Source of the DNA: Myxocyprinus asiaticus
Lineage: Eukaryota > Chordata > Actinopteri > Cypriniformes > Catostomidae
Direction: 5' to 3'
DNA: 64,000 bases
Assembly: GCF_019703515.2 (NCBI RefSeq)
Contig: NC_059347.1
Coordinates: 18,498,001 to 18,562,000 of the forward strand
Part shown: piece after piece, positions 45,527 through 58,262 of the stretch
Layout of the letters: every line of letters starts with the position of its first letter
How positions within the stretch are numbered: position 1 is the stretch's first letter
Position numbers and translations under genes: made by a program
Notes under the pieces: generated by a model
Seen by the model: the letters and a program-made list of their open reading frames with translations, nothing else
Told to the model about the DNA's origin: nothing
Databases searched by the model: none

Positions 45527-45607
45527 GGCATTTTGTTGTTCACAGTTTGCACCTTTAGCTTGGTTTTAATCATGTTTTTCTAGTTTTTAATTCAGTTTTT
45601 ATTCAGT

Positions 45608-45811
45608 AGCCTCAAAAGGTATTTGGGCACATAGCCAAGAATCAAGTGGCAAGTGGCCACCATATTGTTTTACAATTCAAAACCTAAAAAAAAAGTGTTT
45701 TGAAATTGGTTTGATATTTTGTCATCTAATTCATAAGTGTGTGTTTAAGTGTGACTTAAAACTGCGATTTAATCTTTTAAACTGTCCAGATACTTTTTTG
45801 GCCACTATTTA
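45608..45811. mobile_element. CAGTGGCCCC-family MITE relic
   Basis: Left motif AAAAGGTATTTGGGCACATA and right motif GATACTTTTTTGGCCACT match the 1305-1805 family; short and diverged. Confidence 0.6.
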
Positions 45812-46461
45812 ATTAAGGAACATACAATAAATAATGGATAATAATAATAATAATTATTATTATTATTATTTTCCAAAAATATTTAAATTTTTCTCTATAT
45901 TTGTGGTATTGTTGAATTTGTTTTATGACATGTTATGTGTTGCATGAACCCTTTGTTTGGTCATGGTAATTAGGAGGTGGACTGCAATTGCATATACTGT
46001 ATAATACATTTATGATGTAGCAACAGTAGCAACAGTGAGTTACTGAGTTTGTATCCTGGGGAAACATAAGACAAATAACAACACTGGAAAAGTATATGTG
46101 TGTTTGCGTATGTAACTATGGGGGTTTGTTTGTTATGTTACAATGAAATGACAGAAAACAGAAATAATCAGGTACATCAGAGTGTTCAGTCAAACAGCAG
46201 GTGAAAGAGCGAGCAGTGGCTTTCTATCTCTCTCGCCATCCAAACAGGGCAGCACATCAAATATTTATCCCTCCCCCCAGCAACTGTTTCATAAACACTA
46301 TCCAGTTTAATCCCACATGCTGTGCACCTCTGAATGTAAAGAGGAAGATAGAGAGACAGATTGGCCCTGAATTGCAACAACAAGGTGGTAGCTGATTTTG
46401 ACACCAGTCTATATCACTGTGTGCTGTAAAAGGAAGCCAAGATGTTGGCCTCAGCACCATA
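45812..46461. other. intergenic, nothing recognised
   Basis: Contains a (TAA/TTA)n microsatellite at about 45838-45872. The block 46200-46450 looks non-repetitive, but its open frames have no recognised similarity. Confidence 0.5.
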
Positions 46462-46860
46462 CAGTGACCCCAAAACACATTTTAGACATTTATGACACAC
46501 TTCAAAATGTATAAATGTCATTGCATTAAATATTAAAATATGTATCATCACTTACAAACCTGGTGTCTTTGTGTAAGTATCACATAAGTTGCATTTATAG
46601 TATGCATTGCAATGCTTTAAGATCTGCAAACAAATGATGGTAGACATTTTCTCAGACCTATCTTTACTTAATTTTAATTTCTGTACTTTTTGTAATTTAA
46701 CCACATGTGTAGTTTATCACATTAACAATAGACATGTTTCACTAAACCTGATAACCAAAAAGTGTTTTTTAGAAATATTTTTTTTCCCTTATTGTGAAAC
46801 ACTAATCTGTTCTGCCTTGCAAATGCAAAACAAAGTAACTAGGCCTACATATTTTGTCAA
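46462..46860. mobile_element. CAGTGGCCCC-family MITE, diverged copy
   Basis: Starts CAGTGACCCCAAAACACATT. The interior GTAGTTTATCACATTAACAA parallels the interior of the 1305-1805 copy (GTAGTTCATCACATTAACTA). The right end is decayed. Confidence 0.6.
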
Positions 46861-48326
46861 AACTGAGTTATGAGTACTGTGACAGACAGGTTTGGCTCAA
46901 CTATGCTCAGTTCAGAGAAAACAGAATGTGAAAATTTGATAATCTACTTTTGGCCAGACAATCTGGCCAAAGGTAGATTTCAGTGTTGGTGTAGTTACTG
47001 CATTTAACCTTTTAGGGCAGTATAGTATAGCGCTTTGATCCTTTCGCAGAATAAAAAAATAAAAGGTAATTCTGAATTTATATCTCACAATTCTGACTTT
47101 ATTTCTCGTAATTTGGAGATATAAAGTAGCAATTGCATAATATAAAAATGCAATTGTGACATAAGTCAAAGTTGTGAGTTGCAATGTTGATAAAGTAAAT
47201 GTTATTAAAAAAAAAGATAAATTAAAAAAAAATTTAAAAAATCCAAATTGTGACTTTATTTCACACAATTTCAATTTTATATCAACTTTAAAGTTCCAGT
47301 CATACAACTGAGAGAGATTTTGGATCAGAACAGACCAAAATGAAACTCCTTTTTCACTAATCTTGACATCAGCAGTCTCCTTGGCGATCATGATTTCAAG
47401 CTCGTTTACACTTCAGCTCCATCTAGCCAGAGTCGTTGCCAGGATGAAATACGTGGGGGGGCATGTGGAATTTCAGAGGTGGCCACATTTTGAGAATGAT
47501 ATTAAAAATGAACACCTGATGAACGAATGCGTGATTGTGTAAAATAAATAGATCGTTCAACAAAAAAATATTGCAAAACAATATTTAATTGTGTAATTAA
47601 TTAGGTTAAATGTGTATAAACATTTCCAGTGATGTAGATTACAAATGTTTATAAAGTTACGCACAAATATAATCAAGTTAAACTGAGGATCAGCACTATA
47701 TGGTCACATTTCAGAACCTCGCACACAGAGAAGCAACTCTCTTAATTAGCACTTAAAGCACATCCTCACGCGTTCATGTTAAGTACAGTTTTGGGAAATG
47801 CACATAAAAATAATGAATGTTTATAAAATTGCTTGTAGAAAACTCTCTTAAAAACTAGATCAAGATTTCGTTATTGGGGCCTAGATCAGTCCTTTTGCAA
47901 TACAGTTTTGCACGAAGTCAAAATTTAAAACGCACCATATAACTATCTAATACTTCACAGCAGTCAATTCAGTTAACCAAATCAAACCAACATATCAGAC
48001 TAACCAGAAATAAAGCTATGCAACTGCTATGACCTATAGTCCTCCTTAACACATATTTTTAATGTTTTCCTATCGTCACCTGAACACGAATTCCATGCGT
48101 CCCGCCTCGAGAATCTCAACTAATTCGTTGTAAAAGTCATTACTTTTGCCTCTTTATCTACTGAAATCAGAAATTAGCCACCGATGACAGCATCAGGAAC
48201 TTTGCTTTCTGAGTGAAAAGGTCTTTTGAATCATATATTGGGTGGCCAATTCCCTTTTTAGCTCTGAAATTAATGTTGCCTCTTTTCCCTCGTAACGAAG
48301 ACATGCAGTTAATATTAACCACTTTA
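46861..48326. other. intergenic, nothing recognised
   Basis: AT-rich. At 47060-47280 there are loose repeats of a TCTGACTTTATTTCTC/TATCTCACAATTCTGA type. No exon recognised. Confidence 0.5.
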
Positions 48327-48608
48327 GGGGAGTCACGTGACGCCATGCGAGGATCGGACATGTGAACGGCGAGCTCTGTGCTCTTTGCTAGTATTAATAC
48401 TTTTTATGACATAAACCGGTGAGATTCGATACATTCTGTTCCATAACTGTTCTAAGAGGACAATATGTAAAAGAATTCAAAATCCGGGTCACATGACGCC
48501 ATGCAAGGAGCAGACATGTGAGCGACGAGCTCTGCACACTTTTATTCTCATGTTATAATCTGGTGAAATTTGATACACCCAGTTAAACATTTGCCCTTTG
48601 TTGCAAGA
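48327..48608 (+). promoter_or_regulatory. L1 5' UTR with two tandem units
   Basis: Unit 1 (about 48331-48480) and unit 2 (about 48488-48608) share GTCACRTGACGCCATGC, GACATGTGA, CGAGCTCTG and a GGTGARATTYGATACA block. Unit 1 keeps a CACGTG E-box at 48334; unit 2 has CACATG. Copy 1 has a single unit. Confidence 0.7.
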
Positions 48609-48609
48609 C

Positions 48610-49426
48610 GTGGCAAAGAAGTCAAAATCCTCCGCTCTGGAGACATTAAAAGACACTTACATGTTCAGGATGAAAGCCCCGACAGGCCTACAGACCGGGG
48701 ACTCGATTTGGATGGCGTGGCGGGAGAGGAGATCCAGCATCAGTTGTCCAACATGTCGGTGATGTAGACAAAGATTCTTGCTGACTTGGAGGATCTCGCT
48801 GTAATACGTCGATCGATTAAAGTGATGGAAATAAAATTCTCTGAGTTAGTTACAAGAGTGACTGATGTTGAAAAACGAATCGATTTTTTGGAATCTTCGG
48901 AGAGGGAATTAATCGCTAATCTGTCCGTGACCAAAGTTGATTTGGAACGTCTCCTTGAAAAGCTTGAAGATCTTGAGAATAGAAGCCGCAGGAATTCCTG
49001 AGGAGGACAGAGATATTGTGAAATTCCTAGACGAGTTTTTCCTGAGTCTGCTCGACATAACAGGCCACAAACCGGAAATTGAGTGAGCTCACAGAGTCCC
49101 TGCTCACAGATCTGCTGAGGGAGATAGGCCCCGATCGATTCTGGACGGATTTCTGAGATCATCCGATAAAGATCTTGTGTTGTGCCAGGCGAGGAGCAAA
49201 GGGAAGCTTTCTTGGAAGAACCATAATATTTTTTTGTTCCCGGACTTTGCGAGTTCGACAAGAGAGAAACGCGATCGGTTCAAGGAATGCAAAAACTCTT
49301 ACATCAGAAAAAGATCTCGTTTGCTCTGATGTTTCCAGCCAAACTGAGAATAGAAACGAAGGTCGGTCGCAAAATATTTACATGTCCCAATCAGGCAATG
49401 TCTTTTATAGAATCAATGTCTGAGTA
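48610..49426 (+). pseudogene. L1 ORF1, degraded
   Basis: The start codon has become GTG (48610). Coiled-coil blocks remain (MEDLAVIRRSIKVMEIKFSE; LEKLEDLENRSRRN). A deletion near 49000 removes the VRIAGIPE motif, and further frameshifts follow before the TAA at 49424. Confidence 0.85.
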
Positions 49427-50092
49427 AACCATTGGATGTTTCTCATGTGAGTGGGTCTGACTCACTGTACTTACTCTTGAGGAAGCTGGGCGACATTTTG
49501 GGTTTTTTGCATTGGCTCCACCGTGCGGCTGGAGCTTGTTTTGTGAATAACACTTTCCTTAAAGAAACATTTGCATTGAAGTTCCCGGACAGTTTGAGAG
49601 TGGACACTATGGATGACCGCAAAATATCTACATGCTCACACAAAGGATGTCTTTTATAAAGTTGACGGATTGTGTAAGTCATGGTATATATGTTTATACG
49701 GCCTCCGGGTGAATTGACTCGATCATCCTGGGAACCGGGATGCTGGTTTTGTTTCTTTTTGTACTGGTTCCGCCTAGCGACTAGAGCTTGTCCTATTGAA
49801 TAAAACTCCTTTGGAACAGCTGTGGAGTAATCTGTTCGTTCTTCGTGCTTATTCCCCCTGCTGGCTGGAGTTTGTTTTGCTGAGTGTTTTTACAGGACAT
49901 TGGAATGATTACGTCATCCGTTGAACTCATAACAGCCGGCTCACTGAACATATCTGAACGGTTTTATTTAGCTGGAATTTGTTTTGTGGAAGATCACACC
50001 TTTGAGACAGTTCTGTGAATGAATCTACACATTCTTTGTGTTCATTCTTCCTATTGACTGGGTTTATTTGAGAAAAGTATTTTCTGTTATGT

Positions 50093-50124
50093 AATTTTGC
50101 CTCACAAATTTGTGAGGCAAAATT
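50093..50124. other. perfect 32-nt palindrome in L1 inter-ORF spacer, copy 2
   Basis: Arms AATTTTGCCTCACAAA and TTTGTGAGGCAAAATT are exact reverse complements with no loop. It ends 234 bp before the ORF2 ATG (50359). Conserved with one change in copy 1. Confidence 0.95.
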
Positions 50125-50358
50125 GAGCAATCCGATGGCAAAGTTCTTGTGGGGACTCATGGGCGTTTATGGACCTTTTGAGTTTAAAAGGATTGTTGCC
50201 GGTTGGTGCTGTCGTGCGTGGGGTTAATGCGCACATTTTTCTTTTTTCTGTTTGTTTTGTTCGGGGGGATGTTCGGGGGTTGATTGTTTCACTAATGGGG
50301 AATGTGGTCTGTATAATTTTGTTTTTGACACACAGTTTTTTATTTTTATTATATCAAT

Positions 50359-53300
50359 ATGTCAGTTGTTAATATGAGTGTACTATCTCTCTCCACATGG
50401 AATGTAAATGGGTTGGGGCACCCCATAAAAAGAAGGAAGGTTATTACTTTTCTTAAACGTAAGAAATATGATAAAGTGTTTCTTCAAGAAACACATCTCT
50501 CCCTGCAAGAAGCTGAAAAATTTGGGAAGATATGGCGTGGACATGTTTTTTTAAGTGCTGGCTCAAGTAAGAGCAAGGGAGTCATTATATCTACAATTCA
50601 AATGTCTCAAACAGATTAAAGATAAATTAGGAAGAGTAATTATTGTGGGCAAAGGTTGATTTTGGCTAATATTTACGCACCTAACCTTGATGATCAAGGC
50701 TTTTTTATAGATCTTGAAGGGATGTTGCAAACCGCTGGCACCCCTCATGATATAATATTGGGAGGAGACTTTAATCTTTTGATGGACTCGCAAAAGTGTG
50801 TAAGCCCCCTAGAGCAACACTGACGCTTCACAGGATGTGTAAAAATCTTGGTCTTACAGATATTTTGAGACTTTTGAACCCATCTGGTAGGGACTATAAA
50901 TTTTTTTTCATCAGTCAATAAGATTTATTCTAGAATAGATTTTTTTTGGATATCCAAATCCCTCATTTCATCTGTTGTTGATTGCTCAATTGGAAATATT
51001 TTAGTCTCAGATCACGCTCTGGTGAGTTTAAAGGTGTTGCCATATACAGAGAAAAAGAAATCATATAGTTGCCACCTTAATGTGTCCCTTTTGCAAAGTC
51101 CTGATTTCCAACAAATGTTAAAGACTGAAATCAGTGTTTATATGGAGACCAACTGGTCCTCATTATCCACTGTGGGCGTGGCTTGGGAGGCACTTAAGGC
51201 AGTTCTTAGGGGTCGGATCATACAGTATGTCTCATTCATCACAAAATCCAAAGCACAAGAACTTGTGGAGTTGGAAGGAAATATTAAAAGTGCCGAATGT
51301 CATCTGATGGCCTCAGAGAATTGACCCGATTGAAATATAGATATAATACTATTTTGTCACGGAAAGTGGAGTTTTGGTTATTCAGGGCAAGACAGTCATA
51401 CTTTGAGTTGGGGGACAAAGCAGGAAAACTTTTGGCTAGATATATAAAGCAGAGAGATTCTTTTTCTATCATTCCCTCAGTGAAATCTGCTTGTGGTGAA
51501 ATATTTACCTCGGCTATTGATATTAATAATGTTTTTAAAGAGTTCTATCTTGATCTCTATGGTTCCACGTCTTCATCCACTGATGAAGATATTAGGAACT
51601 TTGTGGAACCATTAGATCTCCCTAAACTAAATTAAAGCCTTGCCCGGGACCTGTTTTTCAAATCTTATGCTACAGAACTGGCTCCGCTTTTGTTAGAAGT
51701 TTATACGGAATCATTAAAGAATGGAAAGCTTCTGCAAACCATGACACAAGCCCGGATTAGTCTGATTCTAAAAAAGGACAAAAATCCAAGCGAGTGTAAA
51801 AGTTACCGCCCAATTTCCCTGATCCAGTTAGATGTAAACATTTTGTCCAAAATTCTGGCTAATCGATTAAGTAAAGTTATGACATCACTTATACATATAG
51901 ATAAGGTGGGGTTTATTCAGGGCTGTAGCTCTTCTGATAACATTAAGCGTCTCATCAATATCATGTGGTCAGTAGAGAATGATCAATCTCCGGTTGCTCC
52001 CATCTCTCTTGATGCCGAAAAGGCGTTTGATATGGTAGAATGGGATTATCTTTTTAAGATTTTGGTAAGGTATGGGTTCGGGAGTACATTTATTGGTTGG
52101 ATTAAGTTACTTTATAAACACCCAGTAGCGGCGGTACAAACAAATGGATTCATTTCAGATTATTTTACTCTGGATAGGGGCACTCGGCAGGGTTGCCCTC
52201 TTTCCCCATTATTGTTCTGTCTTGCCCTGGAGCCATTAGCAGCCACGATAAGAAAGGAGGATGATTCTCCAGGGGTGGTGGTGGGAGAGGTGTGGCGTAT
52301 AAGCTTTTGCTTTATGCAGATGATATTTTATTATTCATCTCCGACCCTACTAGATCTATGCCTTGCCATCACAGAATTATTAATTCCTTTTCTAAGTTCT
52401 CAGGATACAGAGTTAATTGGTCTAAATCCGAAGCTTTGGCTCTGACAGCCCGGTAACGGCTTTTCAGCCGTGCGCCTTCTAGTGGCCCAAACAAGGCATT
52501 AAGTATTTGGGTATTTTATTCCCAGATAATTTGTGTGATTTTAGTTAGTTAATTTTGACCCTTTTATAAAAAAAATTTCGAGTGATGTGGGCAGGTGGGC
52601 TTCATTACATTTATCTATGACTGGGAAGATTAATGTTATTAAAATGAATTGTATTACAAAATTCATCTACCTACTACAATCTCTCCCTATAGATGTCCAC
52701 CTCTCTTATTTCAAGCAATTTGATAGCATAGCGAAGTCCTTCATTTTTGACTTTGGACTGAGTTTTGTATTGAACAGGAAGTGCTTGCTCCAATTTCGCC
52801 ATTGCAAAGCCTTTCTATCAAACTAACCGGAGAAGTTAAGTTACACCCGTTATCTCGCATTTGCACGCGGTATGGACAAAAGTGTCCAGAGTGTTTAATT
52901 CTGACATTTATTTAAATGTTGTCTCGAGCATATGGCTGAACCCAAAGTTATGTATTAATGAGTCCCCTTTCTGCTGGTCAGAGTGGATTGTGAGGGAGGT
53001 TAATACGCTCGGTGACCTATATGAGAGTGGAGTGTTGAGATCCTTTGAAAATTTGGTTCAACATTTTGGGATTCCCAAGTCTCAATTTTTTTTAGGTATT
53101 TACAGCTGCGCCACCTGCTTTGTACTATTTTTGGGAATAGCATACACCTCCCTTAAGCGGCAGATAATCTAGGAGTGGTGATTACTGCTTTTGGAAAAGG
53201 CCATGAGGCATCAGTGTATTACTCCCTGCTAATTCAGAGTCTGGGGGATGGAGCTTCAACTTCTATCAAGAGATTTTGGGAGAAAGATTTAAATTTGTTA

Positions 53301-53597
53301 TGTGAGGAGGGAGTGTGGGCTAGAATTCTAAAAAACGTCAAGTCTACATCTAGAGATGCAACGGTGCGCCTTATGCAATTTAAGATTTTACATAGATTCT
53401 GTTGGACCCCCTCTAGATTGTATAGGCTTGGTCTTAAAGACATACCCGCCTGCTGGCGATGCCAATCAGATGATGGGGACACAACCCATGTTCTTTGGTG
53501 GTGTGTTAAGATACAAGAATTTTGGTTGAGGGTTCAGAGTTTTATGTGTAACGTATTGGGCACTCAAATTTCATTTTGCCCCAGACTCTGTTTTTAG
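50359..53597 (+). pseudogene. L1 ORF2, fragmented
   Basis: Endonuclease start MSVVNMSVLSLSTWNVNGLG with LQETHL; the middle of the domain is deleted or shifted. Reverse transcriptase blocks lie in 51022-52445 (YRPISL, DAEKAFD, GTRQGCPLSPLLF). The frame is lost just before the YADD box, which reads on in another frame (about 52310-52340). The C-terminal domain CWRCQSDDGDTTHVLWWC at about 53451-53504 is retained, unlike copy 1. Confidence 0.88.
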
Positions 53598-54125
53598 GCG
53601 ATGGGGCGGTCATTAATATAGGGGATAAGTACATAAAAAAATTGGGTCCTAGCCAGTGCTATGATTGGCAAATAGGTCATCCTTAGGGGATGGAAGTCAG
53701 CTGGAGTGCCCTCATTCCAAGAGTGGCACACAGAGATGGGCAGGGTAGGGGCATTAGGGTAGCAGTAGAGGAGATGTCATGTAGAAGGCTAGGCAGCCTG
53801 GATTTCTTTAATAAAAAATGGGCAGTTATTTGGCCTTTTTGGGGGGCTCTTGGGGAGGGACAGTGGAGAGGGATTTGTAGTTTTGAATGTATGTGTGCAA
53901 CCTTTTTGTTTTTGGACATTTTTTTTTTTTTTTAATGTTTTCTGCTGATTTGTTGTCTATTTGTGTGTCATTGTCAATTTAGCATATAACCACTGAAGTG
54001 TTCATTTGTGTTCGGGGGGAAGGGTTTTAGTTTGATATAATGTGATTCCACATTTTCTGTTATATCTGTTTGGCTTGTTGTGTGGAATCAATAAAAATTG
54101 TTAATAACAAAAAAAAAAAAAAAAA

Positions 54126-54550
54126 ATTGGGGGTCTGGGTAGCTTAGCAAGTATTGATGCTGACTACCACCCCTGAAGTCACGTGTTCGAATCCAGGGCG
54201 TGCTGAGTGACTCCAGCCAGGTCCCCTTAACAACCAAATCACATGGGGTAACCTCCTCGTGGTCGCTATAATGTGTGGTTCTTGCTCTCGGTGGGGCATG
54301 TGGTGAGTTATGTGTGGATGCCGCAGAGAATAGCGTGAAGCCTCCACACGCACTATGTCTCCACCGTAACGCGCTCAACAAGCCATGTGATAAGATGCGC
54401 GGACTGACAGTCTCAGACGCGGAGACAACTGAGATTCATCCTCCCCCACCCAGATTGAGGCAAGTCACTATGCCACCACGAGGACTTAGAGCGCATTGGG
54501 AATTGGGCATTCCAAATTGGGAAGAAAAGGGGAGAAAATCCCCCCCCCCC
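54126..54550 (+). mobile_element. tRNA-derived SINE, copy 3
   Basis: Head GGGTCTGGGTAGCTTAGCAA, box B GTTCGAATCC at 54185-54194, and the same body ending in GGGAAGAAAAGGGGAG and a C run. It is inserted in the poly-A tail of L1 copy 2: A-rich sequence ending in ATT lies on both sides (to 54127 and 54551-54564). Confidence 0.9.
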
Positions 54551-54707
54551 AAAAAAAAAAATTTGAATATTCTTTTGTCACCCCTTCAGTTAAAATACAC
54601 AAAAGTAAAATAAGATAAACAAACTTAAACTAAAAATCAGGAAAATTAAAGACAAATAGGATTGATACTTCATACATTTTAGGCTAAATATAATAAACAA
54701 ATAGCCG

Positions 54708-55044
54708 ACACTACATCTAGCGCTCTGCATGTCAAGCCATCTTTGATTTTTAATGGGAATGACAACGAGGCTGTGAGGGATGGACATACAGTCTCTTCAG
54801 TGGGTTGCACTGCAGTTTAAAGTGTTTTTGGGTTGTTCCACAGACAAAACATTGATAAATGATCTGTCCAAGAACATTCAGTATACAAAGAACTCCAGAC
54901 AACATGAGCTATGGAAAATCAGATGTGATCTAGGAGCTTTATACAGTTTTATACCATTCGTGCCATTGAAGAGATGGTAAATCTATCCCTCACAGCCTCA
55001 TTGTCATTCCCATTAAAAATCAAAGATGGCGCTAGTGTGAATAA
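54708..55044. mobile_element. hairpin MITE
   Basis: The block 54737-54783 (CATCTTTGATTTTTAATGGG, then AATGACAACGAGGCTGTGAG) is repeated in inverted orientation at 54984-55028. The arms are about 45 bp, nearly perfect, around a loop of about 200 bp. Outer motifs CACTACATCTAGCGC and (complement) CACACTAGCGCC extend the symmetry. Confidence 0.7.
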
Positions 55045-55093
55045 GGTCTATCAAGCTTGAAATCATGATTGTACCAAGAGACTGCAATGTCAA

Positions 55094-55397
55094 GATGTAG
55101 TAAAAAAGGACTTCAATATCTGTTTCTTGCCCACACCTATCACATCACTTCTGAAGACATGGATTTAACCACTAGAATCTTATAGATTTATTTTTATGCT
55201 GCCTTTATGTGCTATAATTTGCAGCTTAAAAATTTTGGTCACCATTCACTTGCATTGTATGAACCCACAGAGCTGAGATATTCTTCTAAAAATCTTAATT
55301 TGTGTTCAGCAGAAGAAAGAAAGTCATACACATCTGGGATGGCATGAGGGTGATAAATGATGAGAGAATTTTCATTTTTGGGTGAACTATTTCTTCA
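55094..55397. mobile_element. palindromic TTAA-type MITE, right half
   Basis: It matches the right arm of the complete copies from GTAAAAAAGGACTTCAATAT to TTTTCATTTTTGGGTGAACT; the left arm is absent. Confidence 0.75.
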
Positions 55398-56201
55398 GGT
55401 CTTGATGGGGTCAGGGTTAGAGTTTAGGAGTGTATGTACGAGTTAAGGGAAGGGCACCTGAGTAGAGCAGTTTGTTACTACTACTGCCAAAAGGAGAGTT
55501 GAGTTACCGGTGGCACAGGCAGCCAGTGGAAGTGAGATAATTCTCTCCTTCTCACAAATTGGGTTCTTCTCAAACAGATCAGCTGTCTTAGCCTGGAAAC
55601 CTAATCTGCAAAGTCTCTAAGAGCATACACACACCCAAAGGTACTAGCAGTCGAAAGGACGATACTATAAGGTATACACATATTTAGATGCATTATACAT
55701 TTGCGCACACACACATAAATTTGAGGTCCTCCTTTGTGTGTTATTCCCAGTAAACATGTGTTACTCATTGCTCCATTGATAGCTTTTTCATCTGCCTCAA
55801 GACGCTTACAAACACAAGCATATCAGAATCGGAATAAGAATGAGCTTTATTGCCAAGTTTGCTTACACATACAAGGAATTTGTCTTGGTGACAGGAGCTT
55901 CCAGTACACAACAATACAAAAACAATACAAAAACAGCAGCAAGACATAGATAATAATACAAAATAGTTATACACATACGTACATACACACACACACACAG
56001 ACACACACATACATACATACACACATACACATACGTAGTGCAAATCTAATACAAATCTGTTACTTGTTACAGAGATAACAGTCAGTATAACAGTCTGTTA
56101 TACATACTAATAAACTGTGGCACTAATAAGCTCAGTGACATAAAACGTAAAACATGATATTCTCTGCTCAGAGGTCATTGTGGGGAGGTAAGGTGGTGAC
56201 C

Positions 56202-56235
<34 letters not shown>

Positions 56236-57471
56236 TGACACACCATCTCCCTCTAGTGACAGTACATTGGTATAGCTCATGGAAACGGAACGTGCAATAT
56301 CATATGTAATTTTACTTGATATGGGTCTTACACCGCTTTCAAAACAAAAATATAATGTAAACAGGGATCATCATTAGCTACATAAATATGTAACATTTTA
56401 AAATGTATTTAATATTAGATCAAATTACCTCAAAATCAACCACACGTGGGGTGATACAGAGCTTGAGCCCTCCATTACAGGGTCACATGAGTAAACCAGG
56501 TCATATCAAGGGGTAAATGGAACCATTAGGGAACTTTTTCAAATAAAAAGTTTATGAAAATAAAATACGTTTAAAAAAAAAAAAAACAAACAAAAAAAAA
56601 AAATGTATCTCCTATTCCAAAGTCTCATTTTGCTGTACATTATTCATACTTTCTTAAAGATATCATATAAACTATAATTGCACTCAATTTTCTAGATTAG
56701 GGGAAAAATACTGCCACATTTGAAACAAGTCTCTCCTTCAAATGTTTTCATATTTCTGGTACATTACAATTAGATTAAAGATTTGAATAAAAGTTTAAAG
56801 ATTCCTTTTAATTAAAGATTACTTTACAAGGTCCTAATTCCAATGATTTTCCATGCTTGGCGCATGACTTTTGAATGATTTACTGTTTTTTTATTTATTT
56901 TTTTTATCCTTGTTTAGGGTTAAGAATAACTAGAAACAATGTATATTTACTATATACAGTATACACATTCCAGCCACCTTGAGAACTTGGCAGTGCAATG
57001 CTGCAGATAGACTTTGTATGACAAATTGCTAATTGTTATGTTCCTCATTTGTAAGTCACTAAATGAATAAATGTAAATGTACTATAGAAATTGTGATGAA
57101 TTTTGATAATATAATTATTCATTCCCATGACTTTCCAGGCATGGAAAACACAATTTTCCCTGATATATCCAGGTTTTCCATGTACATTCACATTTCTATT
57201 TTACTAATGCAGACAATTCACAATTATTCTTTTAAATATAAGTTTTTATTCATATTTATATATTTGACTTTCAGAAAGTCAAATATACTTGATATGCAGT
57301 ACACTACAGTCACATTTCATACACAAAATTACCACGCTTTTAAAATCTCTCTGTAGAAAAAAACAACATTGTCTGGTTCAAGCACAACGATAAGCTACAG
57401 TCACACCACTCACATCATAAATATAGAAATAATACATAAGGACACACACACACACACACATACTCTCTATC

Positions 57472-57504
<33 letters not shown>

Positions 57505-57939
57505 TTCCTGGTGGCTTCATGTTCTATGAAAACTCATCCCTAAATAAATATAACATTGTTGTCCCTGAAAAAAAGGAGAGAAAAAAACAAATTAAGGCCT
57601 CTTTCAAATCCTGTATTGCACACAGAGGATTAAAAGTATGTCAGAAAAAGTCCAAAGAGGGGAATACTCTTTTGAGATGGACTTCCATGGTTTGTTTTCA
57701 GTTTTACAACTCCTGGCCACCAAGGGGAAAACATACAATTGTCTCTACAATGGTGAGGGTGTAGAAGGGGCAGAGCCATGCAATAGTGTACAAACAAGCC
57801 CTCCCAATGTGCATATAATCACGCAAATAACCAAAGCAGACACATATCTTCTGTTTAAAACAGTAAACAATCGATTAAACCATCCAAGCATCATTTACAC
57901 TGTTGACCTATGTGGTCCCTCAGCAAGATGACCTCACAT
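55398..57939. other. intergenic, no gene recognised
   Basis: It contains a LINE-tail-like fragment (GAGCTTTATTGCCAAGTTTG at 55840-55859, running to about 55960), CA/TACA repeats (55985-56037), a GA tract (56205-56232), an A-rich tract (56570-56600) and CA tracts (57443-57503). An open frame at 57638-57931 is unassigned. Confidence 0.55.
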
Positions 57940-57943
57940 TTAA

Positions 57944-58202
57944 CCCTTGTGCGACCTTCAGGACATTTTTGTCTTTTTCATTTAAATTTTTTTCCATCCT
58001 TTTGGCTGTGTTAATGCCAACGGCATACATTTTGCCAAAGGTGTGTATTTTTGGGGGAATTTTGATATTTCAACCTCAGTTCCCATAATACATCTATAAT
58101 ACACTGTGTACACAAAATAGTTACACTCAGGACCTTAAGGACAAAAATGTCCCCATTGAAACCCATTAAAATGGCAATATTTGATCCAATTTGATCAAAA
58201 TG

Positions 58203-58262
<60 letters not shown>

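Larger units (their letters stand above)
48327..54120 (+). mobile_element. L1-like LINE, copy 2 (long, decayed)
   Basis: Same family and orientation as 16012-21014. It has two tandem promoter-like 5' units, a degraded ORF1, the inter-ORF spacer with a perfect palindrome, ORF2 fragments including the C-terminal Cys-rich domain, and an apparently complete 3' UTR ending GTGTGGAATCAATAAAAATT and a poly-A run. It has several internal deletions relative to copy 1, e.g. near 50790, 51300, 51630 and 52745. Confidence 0.9.

Noticed and set aside
46186..46404. Possible conserved exon on the minus strand
   Set aside because: Non-repetitive but without recognisable protein similarity or a convincing splice acceptor/donor pair.
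54275..54613. 112-codon frame on plus strand
   Set aside because: Lies within SINE copy 3; the frames at 3145-3591 and 26953-27252 likewise come from SINE bodies.
57638..57931. 97-codon frame MSEKVQRGEYSFEMDFHGLF...
   Set aside because: No recognised family, no promoter or splice evidence, flanked by microsatellites; kept only as unassigned sequence.
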